In this document: positions 26,240-34,616 of the stretch, piece by piece
How positions within the stretch are numbered: the first letter of the stretch is position 1
Layout: every line of letters starts with the position of its first letter
Program-made: the position numbers and the translations under genes
The notes under the pieces: generated by a model
The model's database searches: none
The model's input: only the letters and a program-made list of their open reading frames with translations
Told to the model about the DNA's origin: nothing
Source of the DNA: CAKZSB01 sp964573105
GTDB lineage: Bacteria > Pseudomonadota > Gammaproteobacteria > Granulosicoccales > Granulosicoccaceae
DNA: 64,000 nucleotides
Direction: 5' to 3'
Assembly (NCBI GenBank): GCA_964573105.1
Contig: CAZNIS010000020.1
Coordinates: 1 to 64,000 of the forward strand

Positions 26240-27232
26240 ATGACCAAAGTACTGTTGCAAGGCCGAATCGCAGCGGAGCAGGAAGCCTGCTTTCGCGACT
26301 GCGCCGATGGTGACTGGCAGATACTGGTCTGGGATCCGGCCAAATACAAGGCAGATGACTTTGCCCCGCTAGCGCAACAGGCCGATGTTATCGTCGGTGG
26401 CAATATACCGCTGGACCAGTGGCCGGCGACGCCAAATCTCAAACTCTTCCAGATACCCTGGACCGGCTACAACTTCACCACGCCGGCGCGTATGCCTGCA
26501 GGCGTGCCGGTGGCCAATTGTTTTGAACACGAAACTGCGATTGCGGAATATGTGTTGCTGGCGATGCTTGAGTGGCAGATCGGTTTGCGCAAGATGGATC
26601 AGCGGTTTCGCGATGGTGGTTGGGGTGGGCTGTTTCCAGGGGGAGGTTTGTTTCACCAGGAGGTTCGCGGCACCACACTGGGTATTGTTGGGTATGGTCA
26701 CATAGGCGAGGAGGTGGCCCGGCGTGCGAATGCATTTGGCGTTCGCTGTATAGGTACGCGCCGTCGCGATGTACCGGCACCGCCAGAGCTTGACTGGTTA
26801 GGTGGTGAGGCGCAGTTACCGCAATTGCTCGCCGAGAGTGATTTTGTGTTGATCGCCTGTGATTTGAACGACGCAACCAAAAACCTGATCGATGAAACGA
26901 CGCTTGCGATGATGAAAAACACCGGCGTTTTGATCAACGTGTCACGCGGTGGTGTGGTGGAAGAAAAAGCGCTGTTCAATGCGCTGAAAAACAAAACCAT
27001 TGGCGGCGCAGTGATAGACGTTTGGTACAACTATAACAACCCTGGTGAAGACGAAGTGTGGCCGGCCAATTTTCCTTTTCAGGAGTTGGACAATGTGATT
27101 TTGAGTGGCCATGAAAGTGGCTGGACTAAAGAGTTGTTGCAGCGTCGCTGGCAGGCGGTGGCGGATAATGTTCGACGCGTGATGAGTGGTGATGAGGCTC
27201 AGAATGTGGTGTTTGTGGGAGAGGCCGGGTAG
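26240..27232 (+). CDS. D-isomer-specific 2-hydroxyacid dehydrogenase
   Basis: 330 residues. NAD-binding motif GIVGYGHIGEEVARR (GxGxxG; about 149-163), the family's LINVSRGGVVEEKAL, and the catalytic His in LSGHESGW. It reduces 2-oxo acids to D-2-hydroxy acids or the reverse; substrate not predictable. GGGTGA precedes the ATG. The N-terminal substrate domain has PLDQWPATPNLKLFQIPWTGYN, typical of glyoxylate/phosphoglycerate-type members. Monocistronic. Confidence 0.87.
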   Translation: MTKVLLQGRIAAEQEACFRDCADGDWQILVWDPAKYKADDFAPLAQQADVIVGGNIPLDQWPATPNLKLFQIPWTGYNFTTPARMPAGVPVANCFEHETAIAEYVLLAMLEWQIGLRKMDQRFRDGGWGGLFPGGGLFHQEVRGTTLGIVGYGHIGEEVARRANAFGVRCIGTRRRDVPAPPELDWLGGEAQLPQLLAESDFVLIACDLNDATKNLIDETTLAMMKNTGVLINVSRGGVVEEKALFNALKNKTIGGAVIDVWYNYNNPGEDEVWPANFPFQELDNVILSGHESGWTKELLQRRWQAVADNVRRVMSGDEAQNVVFVGEAG

Positions 27233-27316
27233 GTTTTCGCGTGTGTGGTCGAGCTTGGTGGCAGCTCTGGATACACATCTCGCAAATTGAAGTTACAGCC
27301 TGCTGTCAGGAAAAAT

Positions 27317-27347
27317 GGTACGTGTGCTTTGGCTTACGGCCCCTACG
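27317..27347 (+). repeat. Solo arm of the 2755-2849 bipartite palindrome
   Basis: GGTACGTGTGCTTTGGCTTA and the following CGGCCCCTACG match one arm of the bipartite repeat with two or three mismatches. Found in the 310-bp space between two convergent genes, together with REP copy i. Confidence 0.7.
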
Positions 27348-27439
27348 GTTGCTTGTAGTTTGGCGGCTTGATAAATGAGTGGAGATCTGGTCAAGGTGTA
27401 GCGTGGCGGAAATAAAAAATTTGTCCGGCGTTTTAACTC

Positions 27440-27547
27440 CCACTCACGACATTGTTGGGCACGCGGTCTTGACGTGGGCGAAAGTTCTATTGCTGTGCTG
27501 GCATTGGATTAAAGGGCAGCCGACTCGCTGGCTTTGCCCTACCTACT
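27440..27547 (-). repeat. Composite REP element, copy i (short)
   Basis: On the minus strand it starts GTAGGTAGGGCAAAGCC, and its first TAG is the stop codon of the sulfite-oxidase-family gene. It ends after CGTGCCCAACAATGTCGTGA and lacks the 3' REP module. Confidence 0.85.
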
Positions 27548-28637
27548 CGCACCAAACTTCAACGGTCTGCACGCCATTGTTGCCAAAACCACCTTGATCC
27601 CAAACGGGGTCTAGCGGTTGGGTGTCGCCGTTGGCGTCGGTGGCTCGACATTTCAGTTCGTGTGCGCCGGGTGTTGCCTGCCATTCGAGCTGCCAGCCAC
27701 GCCAGGCGTATTTTTCTGTTGGCTTGTCGAGTGTGGCATCGGTCCATGTGCCGTTGTCACAGACTTCGACTTTGCTGATCGGTGTGCCCTTGCCGCTCCA
27801 GGCGCGGCCATACAAGGTAATGGGGCCAGGTTCAACCAGTCGCCGCTCGCTGTACCACTCGGGTATGCCGGGCGGCACCATCAATGATTTAACTCTGATG
27901 GTGGTGACAGGCACACCCGGGTCGTTTTCATCCTGCCGGTAGATGTAGGTTTTGACCTGCTGGTGGCCGTCGAACGGGCGGTCGATCAGTTCTATATGAT
28001 TCAGCCATTTGACGCTGGCCATACCGTACCAGCCGGGTACGATCAGCCGGAGCGGAAATCCGTGTTGTGGCAATAGTGGCTGACCATTCATGGCCCAGAC
28101 CAGCAATACGTCTTCGTGCAGCGCATCGGCTACATTAAGGCTGCGGCTGTAGCTGTGAATATCAGCTTTTGATATGCCACTGTCGATGCCGTGAAAAACC
28201 ACATCGATGGCGCTGGCCTGGATACCGGCCTGTTCGAGCAAATGTTTTAGTGGTGTGCCGGTCCACTCGGCGGTGCCGACGGCTTCGTAGCGCCAGGGCA
28301 TGCTCTGGCGGCGCGGGGTAATCAATGCGCGACCATTGCCGGCGCACTCCAGTGTGACCCGTTTGGTGACGGCCGGCAGCGCTTGCAGTTGGCTAAAAGA
28401 GCATTCGACTGTTTGATCGACCAAACCGTCGATTCGCAGAGACCAGTTATCGGCCTCGGCCACATAGGGCACATCGAAATGATTGAGCAGGTAGTGCGCG
28501 CCGGCAGGGGTCACGTCGTGGCGCAGCATTTCAAGCATGATACCGCTGTTGCGATTGGCCAGGCGCACTTCGTCTTCAGTGAAATCATCACCGTGCCCCT
28601 GTAGCTGAACGGCCGGATCGAGAATGGGGCTTTGCAT
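27543..28637 (-). CDS. Sulfite-oxidase-family molybdenum enzyme (cytoplasmic type)
   Basis: 364 residues from the ATG at 28637. The molybdopterin-coordinating cysteine is in VTLECAGNGR. The Moco domain (about 40-235, with HGFPLRLIVPGWYG) is followed by a dimerisation domain (about 245-364, with WSGKGTPISKVEVCDNG). There is no signal peptide or Tat motif and no heme domain, unlike SorA/SorB or animal sulfite oxidase. Catalyses sulfite oxidation or another oxygen-atom transfer; the electron acceptor is unknown. The last codon is followed directly by the TAG of REP copy i. Confidence 0.85.
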   Translation of the reverse strand: MQSPILDPAVQLQGHGDDFTEDEVRLANRNSGIMLEMLRHDVTPAGAHYLLNHFDVPYVAEADNWSLRIDGLVDQTVECSFSQLQALPAVTKRVTLECAGNGRALITPRRQSMPWRYEAVGTAEWTGTPLKHLLEQAGIQASAIDVVFHGIDSGISKADIHSYSRSLNVADALHEDVLLVWAMNGQPLLPQHGFPLRLIVPGWYGMASVKWLNHIELIDRPFDGHQQVKTYIYRQDENDPGVPVTTIRVKSLMVPPGIPEWYSERRLVEPGPITLYGRAWSGKGTPISKVEVCDNGTWTDATLDKPTEKYAWRGWQLEWQATPGAHELKCRATDANGDTQPLDPVWDQGGFGNNGVQTVEVWCE

Positions 28638-28674
28638 AGTCAGTGTACCGGTGGGGCGTCGAGGCGGATTGTTT

Positions 28675-29460
28675 TCAGGCCGAGGGCGGATTGTCCCGCG
28701 TGAAGACCGGCTCATCCGGTTTAACAGTGAGCTTCGGGTTGTACTGGTAGCCCGCTGTGTCGAAGCCGAGCAGATCCTCGCGCTTTTTAATTCGTTTGTC
28801 GATCACATAGCGTGACATCATACCGCGCGCCTTTTTGGCGAAAAATGAAATCAGTTTGTATTCGCCGTCTTTGCGATCCTTGAACACCGGGCTGATGATG
28901 TCGGCATCGAGGCGGTGTCGATTGACCACCTTGAAGTACTCGTTGGAGGCCAGGTTCAGGACGAACGGTTTTTTCTGGCTGGCGAGATCGTCGTTGAGCG
29001 CGTCGGTGACGTGGTTGGCCCAGAACTGATAGAGATTGGCGCCACGCTTGTTGGCAAAGCGGGTGCCCATTTCCAGCCGATAGGCCTGCATCAGGTCGAG
29101 TGGTCGCAACACGCCATACAGGCCGCTGAGAATGCGCAGGTGTTTTTGCGCAAAATTAATATCGCGCTTGTTCATGGTCTCGGCCTGCAGGCCAAGGTAG
29201 ACATCGCCCTGGAACGCATAGATCGCCTGCTTGGCAGTCTTTGGCGTGAACGGGGTTTTCCAGTCGGCGAATCGCTGTACGTTGAGTTCAGCCAGGTTGC
29301 TGCTGATGTTCATCAGCTTGCGGAGCTTGGCCGGTTTGAGTGGCCGCAATTCCCTGATCAGCGCCTCGGAGTGGTCGAGTAGCAGCGGCTGCGTGCTGTC
29401 TGCAAAGCCGGGCGGGTTTTCAAAGTCCAGTGTCTTGGCGGGAGAAACCAGTATCAGCAT
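28675..29460 (-). CDS. yaaA: Peroxide stress protein YaaA
   Basis: 261 residues from the ATG at 29460, the usual YaaA length. Hallmarks are MLILVSPAKTLDFENP at the N-terminus, IYAFQGDVYLGL, LRILSGLYGVLRPLD, ANKRGANLYQFW, and FFAKKARGMMSRYVI. YaaA limits intracellular iron and protects DNA under hydrogen peroxide stress. It lies 37 bp upstream of the molybdenum enzyme on the same strand, but the link is probably positional. Confidence 0.95.
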   Translation of the reverse strand: MLILVSPAKTLDFENPPGFADSTQPLLLDHSEALIRELRPLKPAKLRKLMNISSNLAELNVQRFADWKTPFTPKTAKQAIYAFQGDVYLGLQAETMNKRDINFAQKHLRILSGLYGVLRPLDLMQAYRLEMGTRFANKRGANLYQFWANHVTDALNDDLASQKKPFVLNLASNEYFKVVNRHRLDADIISPVFKDRKDGEYKLISFFAKKARGMMSRYVIDKRIKKREDLLGFDTAGYQYNPKLTVKPDEPVFTRDNPPSA

Positions 29461-30167
29461 AGAGGTATCGCAGTGTGAATGTGGTGCGTGCGTTGGGCGT
29501 ACTTTACCAAATATCGCAAGTGGGCCGCAGCCGTTGGCGGGCACAATGGCGACGGGCGACTCGCGCACGGCAAAGGGCCATCATGGTCGTAGACCAGTGA
29601 ACGCGGTGTGGAAGTTTGGGGGAGAGAGGTCAGGGCCCACGAAACACTGTGGGCCCCTGGATACATCTGCCGGCTGCACCAACTGCCGGACGGTGGGCGG
29701 AGTCCGTCTGTGCCGGTGGCGGTTGCCGGCACTTGCCCGATTTGCGATCAACCCTTGTTTGACTGTTAAACCAGCTCGGCGCGCTGATTCGACGGTCTGG
29801 AGGGACGGGCTTTGCGCCCGCGGGTTGATCGTGTGCCGCCTGACGGTACATGATGTTGGGGGTGCATCAATGATAGGGAAACTACCTGCAGGCGACAATT
29901 ATCTGTCACAGAACCTCAGCTGTGAAAGCAATTCATAGATCAGGGGTCAATGTGAATCGATTGGCGTTTTGACTGTGATCGAGTAAACAACAGTGGTTGA
30001 GCGGGGCGCTGTTTGCCCGGGCTGGCATCGATTTTTCATAAGGTGCGGCTTGTGGTGTCAGCCAAATTTCGGATCAAATTTATTAGACGGCTTGAACCGA
30101 ACATCATTGGACAGCCGAAACGTGCTGACGCCACACTTTCCCCCTCTCCAGATCGACTGGGCTGGCT
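29461..30167. other. 707-bp intergenic region with one hairpin, no credible gene
   Basis: Small ORFs on both strands are Pro/Arg-rich, overlap one another and match nothing recognised. A bulged hairpin is at 29631-29659. No copy of the main REP family was found. It may contain decayed sequence. Confidence 0.55.
29631..29659. other. GC-rich bulged hairpin
   Basis: CAGGGCCCAC-GAAACACT-GTGGGCCCCTG: a 10-bp stem with one bulged C. No T run follows, so it is not a standard terminator. Confidence 0.4.
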
Positions 30168-32153
30168 TTAGCCGAACAGTGTGCCGCGCGGCAGTGGCAC
30201 GTGCAGTACCTCTTGAAACAGCAGGTACATGCCGGTGCTGACGCCAACGGCAATGGCCACTCGCGCCAGCAGCGCAGCCCTTGAGGCGTTGCGCTGATGC
30301 AGCATGGTGTGAACGATAAAATAGAACACCACGCTTGCAGCCAGAAAGCCTGTGATTGGCACCAGCACGAGATAGCCCGCAATTACAACCACGCCTGTCA
30401 ACACACGACTGCGCTCGACGCTGGAATCGAAAAGTGTCTGGTAGTCGGCTCGCCACTGGCTTTTGATCAGGATCATGATGCCAAGCAGTGCGGCAACTGC
30501 TGCGCAATAGTGGATGAATATACCGCCAAAACGACTGAGTTCGCGGGTAGAGAAAAACACGATTGCGGAGAGCACCAGCATGGTAATGCCCATGACGCAA
30601 TCGGTGTTGACACCCGTCTTGCCTGATTCCGTCGCCACCGCCTTGCCTGAATCGGGAGTGGCGCGTTGTCGATGCGACACTACCAGCGGCCACAGTGCGC
30701 TGATCAAACACAGGGCGATCAGGATCAGGCTGATCGGGCGCGTGGTCATGTAGGTCAGCACGCTGCCCGAGGCGCCGCCAATCATCATGGACTGTACCAG
30801 TCCGTTTTCGATGTAAGGGCCTAGAATGAAACCGAGTACCAGCGGTGCGGGCTGGTAGTTGAGTCGGTGCAGTGCGAAACCGATGATGCCAAAGATCAGC
30901 ATTACCCATACGTCCAGCATGTTGTTGCGGATCGCATAGGATCCCATCACCGTCATCAACAGTATCACTGGCGCCAGCGCGCTGGATCGAATGTTGATGA
31001 TTCGGGCGTACACAAATGAACCCAGCGTTCCGAGAATGAGCACCGCGATCGACGCTATTGCCAGCGCACCAATGAAGGCGTAGGTGACATCTGCGTAGAT
31101 TGCGAAAAGATCGTTGCCCGGTTGCATGCCGTGCAGCATTAGCGCGCCAAGAATGACCGCCGCCGGCGGTGAACCGGGTATACCCAGGGTCAACAGCGGT
31201 ATCATTGAGCCTGGCGCCATTGCACTGTTGGCGGCCTCTGACGCCGCCACCCCACGCGTGGTGCCCTGACCGAATTCGTGGTTGTCGCGCTCCCAGCGGC
31301 GCGCCTCGCTGTAGGACACCATGCTGGCGATGTTGCCGCCGGCACCGGGTGCGATGCCGACCACCAGGCCAATGAGCGCCGAGCGAACCATCAGTACTGG
31401 CCGTTTGAGCAGGTCGATCACCGTGCTGGTGATGATGCCAAGGGAGGGTTTGACCTGTTCGCCGGCGAAGGTATCGCGGCGCCGCCCGATCACGTTGGAG
31501 AGAATCTCCGGCAGGCAGAAAAATCCGATCAGTGCGCCGGCCAGACCAATACCACCTTGTAGCTCCGGATGGCCGAACGTCAGCCGCACGTCGCCGGCGA
31601 GTGTCGCCATGCCGACTGTCGACAACAAAAGCCCAATGGTGGCGGTGACAAAGCCTTTGATCAGGTTGCCGCTGGAGAGCACTGAGATGATGGTCAGGCC
31701 GAAGATGCCGAGCCAGAAATACTCGGCCGGTCCAAAAACCAGTGACATCTCTGCCAATGCCTCGGCGGCACCTGCCAGCACCGCAAAGGCCAGCAGGCTG
31801 CCGAAACACGAGGCAAATGCGGCGGCAACCAGCGCGTGTTGGGCCATGCCCTTCTGTGCCAGTGGGTAGCCGTCGAAGGTCGTGGCAATCGCGGCCGGCG
31901 TGCCGGGGGTGTTGATCAGGATCGCGGGCACCGAGTCGCCATACATGGCGCCGACGTAGATCCCCGCGAGCATGATCAGGCCGCTGGCCGGTTCCATCGA
32001 GAAGGTGAACGGCACCAGCAATGCCAGGCCCATGGTGGCGGTGAGGCCGGGGATTGCACCGAACACGATCCCGAGTGCCGTGCCGGCAAACAGAAACAAC
32101 AGATTGCCGGGCACGAATATGTGCCCGGCACCGGCGATCAGTCCGTCAAGCAC
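30168..32153 (-). CDS. Tripartite tricarboxylate transporter, fused TctA-TctB permease
   Basis: 661 residues. Residues 1 to about 500 form TctA with 10-12 helices and the signatures GIVFGAIPGLTATMG, GDSVPAILINTPGTPAA, APGAGGNIASMVSYSEARRW and TLGIPGSPPAAVILGALMLHG. From about 515 a four-helix TctB domain follows (VMGITMLVLSAIVFFSTREL; LVLVPITGFLAASVVFYFIV). The fusion fixes the large and small permeases at 1:1. GTG start at 32153, 12 bp after tctC. Imports a carboxylate, energised by an ion gradient; the substrate is probably that of the adjacent DmdA/ThDP enzymes. Confidence 0.9.
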   Translation of the reverse strand: MLDGLIAGAGHIFVPGNLLFLFAGTALGIVFGAIPGLTATMGLALLVPFTFSMEPASGLIMLAGIYVGAMYGDSVPAILINTPGTPAAIATTFDGYPLAQKGMAQHALVAAAFASCFGSLLAFAVLAGAAEALAEMSLVFGPAEYFWLGIFGLTIISVLSSGNLIKGFVTATIGLLLSTVGMATLAGDVRLTFGHPELQGGIGLAGALIGFFCLPEILSNVIGRRRDTFAGEQVKPSLGIITSTVIDLLKRPVLMVRSALIGLVVGIAPGAGGNIASMVSYSEARRWERDNHEFGQGTTRGVAASEAANSAMAPGSMIPLLTLGIPGSPPAAVILGALMLHGMQPGNDLFAIYADVTYAFIGALAIASIAVLILGTLGSFVYARIINIRSSALAPVILLMTVMGSYAIRNNMLDVWVMLIFGIIGFALHRLNYQPAPLVLGFILGPYIENGLVQSMMIGGASGSVLTYMTTRPISLILIALCLISALWPLVVSHRQRATPDSGKAVATESGKTGVNTDCVMGITMLVLSAIVFFSTRELSRFGGIFIHYCAAVAALLGIMILIKSQWRADYQTLFDSSVERSRVLTGVVVIAGYLVLVPITGFLAASVVFYFIVHTMLHQRNASRAALLARVAIAVGVSTGMYLLFQEVLHVPLPRGTLFG

Positions 32154-32165
32154 GGGTGTCTGCGC

Positions 32166-33104
32166 CTACTTGGCAAACTCCTTGACGATCGGAGCCCAGG
32201 CATCGATGCGGTCGTTGATCAGTGCTTTCGCCTCAGCCGCAGGCATGGCGATCGGAATGATGCCGCTCTTTAGCTTTTGTGCGCGTACGTCCTCGCTGCT
32301 GGCGATTTCAACGAAAGTATCCTGCAGCTTGCCGATCACGTCGGCAGGCGTACCCTGTGGCACACCAACGCCGTGATAGACCGATGAGTAGAGCTCGTAA
32401 CCTTTGGATTTAAAGGTTGGCAGATCGGGGTTGGTCTCTACCGGCTCCTGGGTGGCGACCGCCAGGTTGCGGACCTTGTCGCCGTGCGGCAGCCACTCGC
32501 TGGTGCCGAACCAGCTCGCCATGGTGTGACCACCGAGCAGTGCAGTTTGTTTTGGTTTGCCGCCCTTGTGCGGGATGTAGGTCATCTTGATGCCGGCCAG
32601 TTTTTCAAACTGTAGATGGGCGATGTGGGTTGCGTCCCAGCTGCCGGAGCCACCGACAGTGATTGCACCTGGATTCTCTTTCGCATAGGCGACCAGATCT
32701 TCCAGTGTCTGGAATGGCGAATCAGCCATTACCGTAAGGCCGAACGGGATTTGCTGGAACAGCACGACGGGTTCGATCTGTGCGGTTTCATAGCCCGCGT
32801 TATCGCGTGCCAGAGGCTGCAAAATGATATGGGGGATGTTGATGCCCGACATGAAATAGCCATCGGGCTTTTGCTTGACCATGTTGGCCCAGCCGAGCGA
32901 TCCGCCGCCACCGGGTTTGTATTGAATCTGCATTTTTACACCCAGCTTTTCCTCGAGCATAGGTTGCTGGGCGCGGGCGCGAATATCTGATCCGCCGCCG
33001 GGGGAAAAAGTGATCTGATAGGTGATATCGCGTTCGGGAAAGTCTGCTGCACTGCCGATGAGTGGCAACAGCAGGCCGAGTAGTAGCGTGATGCTTTTCT
33101 TCAT
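32166..33104 (-). CDS. Tripartite tricarboxylate transporter substrate-binding protein (TctC)
   Basis: 312 residues from the ATG at 33104, with GGAGG 7 bp upstream. Signal peptide (MKKSITLLLGLLLPLIGSAA), then the Bug/TctC fold: ITYQITFSPGGGSDIRAR, KMQIQYKPGGGGSLGW, and IPHKGGKPKQTALLGGH. Binds a carboxylated ligand in the periplasm and delivers it to TctAB. Third-from-last component of the ThDP-TTR-DmdA-TTT locus; 41 bp after the DmdA-like gene. Confidence 0.9.
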   Translation of the reverse strand: MKKSITLLLGLLLPLIGSAADFPERDITYQITFSPGGGSDIRARAQQPMLEEKLGVKMQIQYKPGGGGSLGWANMVKQKPDGYFMSGINIPHIILQPLARDNAGYETAQIEPVVLFQQIPFGLTVMADSPFQTLEDLVAYAKENPGAITVGGSGSWDATHIAHLQFEKLAGIKMTYIPHKGGKPKQTALLGGHTMASWFGTSEWLPHGDKVRNLAVATQEPVETNPDLPTFKSKGYELYSSVYHGVGVPQGTPADVIGKLQDTFVEIASSEDVRAQKLKSGIIPIAMPAAEAKALINDRIDAWAPIVKEFAK

Positions 33105-33145
33105 GAGTTTCCTCCAGTGGCTCATGGTTTTGGGTGCCGGTTACA

Positions 33146-34261
33146 TTAGTCGGTAAACGGCAGCGTGATAACTGTACCACGTCGAATCTGTCCGTCAGCA
33201 CTGTGAACGGACACTTTTTGCCCCGCCTTCCAAAAGCGTTTTCGCAACATCCCCAGCGCGACGTTTTGCCGAAAACGCGGTGACCAGATCGCGGTGGTGA
33301 TGAATCCGGCTTCATCGTCGTCTACCCGCAACGGCCATGTGGAGGCGCACGGCGGGCAGGGATCGCCATCGAACAGGATGCCGCGAATCTGTTGCGCCGG
33401 GCCTTCGCTAGTGACTTTCTGCAAGGCCTTGCGGCCGATGTGATCGACATCGTCGCCAGCATTGCAATACTGGCCAAGACCACACTCGAGCGGATTGTTG
33501 GCGCGGGTAAATTCGTTGCCGTAAGACAGCAGTCCACCTTCGACGCGCTCGATCAGGTTGGGGCTGCCAGGCGCGATATTGTATGGCTGCCCGGCCTCCC
33601 AGAGTGTGTCCCACAATGACAGCGCCAGATTCGGTTGATGCAGGTAGATTTCAAAGCCGCCCTGTTTGCTGTAACCCGAACGTGCGATCAACAGCGGCTC
33701 GCCGTTGAAATCCAGATGGCGAAACTTGAAAAAGCCAAGGGTGCGAATGGCCTCGCCGAAAACGCTCGCCATCAAATCGTCAGCCTTTGGGCCCTGAATC
33801 GCGAGTGGTGCAACGGGCGGTTCATCGACGATCACGTTAAGACCCATGCCTTGCGCGATGCCGCCGGCCCACAATGCGACATCGGAATCGGCGATCGACA
33901 GCCAGAAGTGATCATCGGCAAGTTTCAACAGGACCGGGTCGTTGATCATGCCGGCGTTGTTGTCGATGATCGGCACGTAGAGACACTGGCCCGTTTTTGC
34001 GTGACGCAAATCGCGTGGTGTCATCAGTTGAGCAAGTCTTGCCGCGTCCGGGCCACGCAGCTGCACCTGCCGCTGACAGCTGACATCCCAGAGCTGTACA
34101 TGTTCACGCAAGTGCCAGTAGTCATCTGCCGTGCTGCGGCCAAAGCCCTTAGGCAAGATGGTGTGATTGACCACGGAGTAGTCCGACACGCCGAGCGCTT
34201 CAACCCGCGGCGTGTACGGTGTTGCGCGAATGCGGCGAGAGACCGCCAGTTTTGCACTCAC
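33146..34261 (-). CDS. DmdA-like THF-dependent methyltransferase (GcvT fold)
   Basis: 371 residues from the GTG at 34261, which overlaps the previous stop as GTGA; another GTG at 34282 is possible. It is closer to DMSP demethylase DmdA (369 residues in Pelagibacter) than to glycine-cleavage GcvT: RIRATPYTPRVEALGVSDYS, HVQLWDVSCQRQVQLRGPDA, GMINDPVLLKLADDHFWLS, ARSGYSKQGGFEIYL, and NLIERVEGGLLSYGNEF. DmdA moves a methyl group from DMSP to tetrahydrofolate. The ThDP, transthyretin-like and TTT neighbours are not part of the known DMSP pathway, so the substrate may be another methylated acid. Confidence 0.8.
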   Translation of the reverse strand: MSAKLAVSRRIRATPYTPRVEALGVSDYSVVNHTILPKGFGRSTADDYWHLREHVQLWDVSCQRQVQLRGPDAARLAQLMTPRDLRHAKTGQCLYVPIIDNNAGMINDPVLLKLADDHFWLSIADSDVALWAGGIAQGMGLNVIVDEPPVAPLAIQGPKADDLMASVFGEAIRTLGFFKFRHLDFNGEPLLIARSGYSKQGGFEIYLHQPNLALSLWDTLWEAGQPYNIAPGSPNLIERVEGGLLSYGNEFTRANNPLECGLGQYCNAGDDVDHIGRKALQKVTSEGPAQQIRGILFDGDPCPPCASTWPLRVDDDEAGFITTAIWSPRFRQNVALGMLRKRFWKAGQKVSVHSADGQIRRGTVITLPFTD

Positions 34262-34611
34262 TGCGGGTTCACTCCAGACCACCAGATGTTATAGGAGTGT
34301 GGCGATATCATCACCGGGATATGATATTTGCCTTGCGGGTCGGGCATTTGCAATCGAACCACCACAGAGTTCAAAATCTGCCCGCCGTCAGATGGCAGTT
34401 TACTGCGGTTGGCAAAGTAGGCGGCGGTGTGGAACACCAGCTCGTATTCGGTGTCGGGCTCGATTTCGACTTGTTCGCTAATGCGCCCTTCTTCGTTTGC
34501 TATCGATGAAAATAGCGTGTGGCGATCCGATACGCGAATGCAGTCAATTGCGATGGCGCGGGCGTGATCGCCGACAACGGAATCCAGTACGTGTGAAGAA
34601 ATGGTGGCCAT
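34258..34611 (-). CDS. Transthyretin-fold protein (HIUase-like) lacking the YRGS tail
   Basis: 117 residues, the size of 5-hydroxyisourate hydrolase. His7 (SSHVLD), Arg43 (EEGRISE) and His97 (KYHIPVMISPHSY) occupy the catalytic positions of the family. The defining C-terminal tetrapeptide YRGS is replaced by IWWSGVNPQ. The strict HIU activity is therefore doubtful; it may hydrolyse or bind a different cyclic or lactone-like substrate. It lies between the ThDP gene (5-bp gap) and the DmdA-like gene (4-bp overlap), so the three are translationally linked. No other urate or allantoin genes are nearby. Confidence 0.8.
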   Translation of the reverse strand: MATISSHVLDSVVGDHARAIAIDCIRVSDRHTLFSSIANEEGRISEQVEIEPDTEYELVFHTAAYFANRSKLPSDGGQILNSVVVRLQMPDPQGKYHIPVMISPHSYNIWWSGVNPQ

Positions 34612-34616
34612 GCTGA

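Noticed and set aside
29231..29938. 235-codon plus-strand ORF over yaaA and downstream
   Set aside because: Its first part is antisense to yaaA; the rest is unrecognised, so no gene is called.
30058..31809. 583-codon minus-strand ORF
   Set aside because: Shadow frame within the TctA-TctB fusion; Arg/His-rich with no family match.
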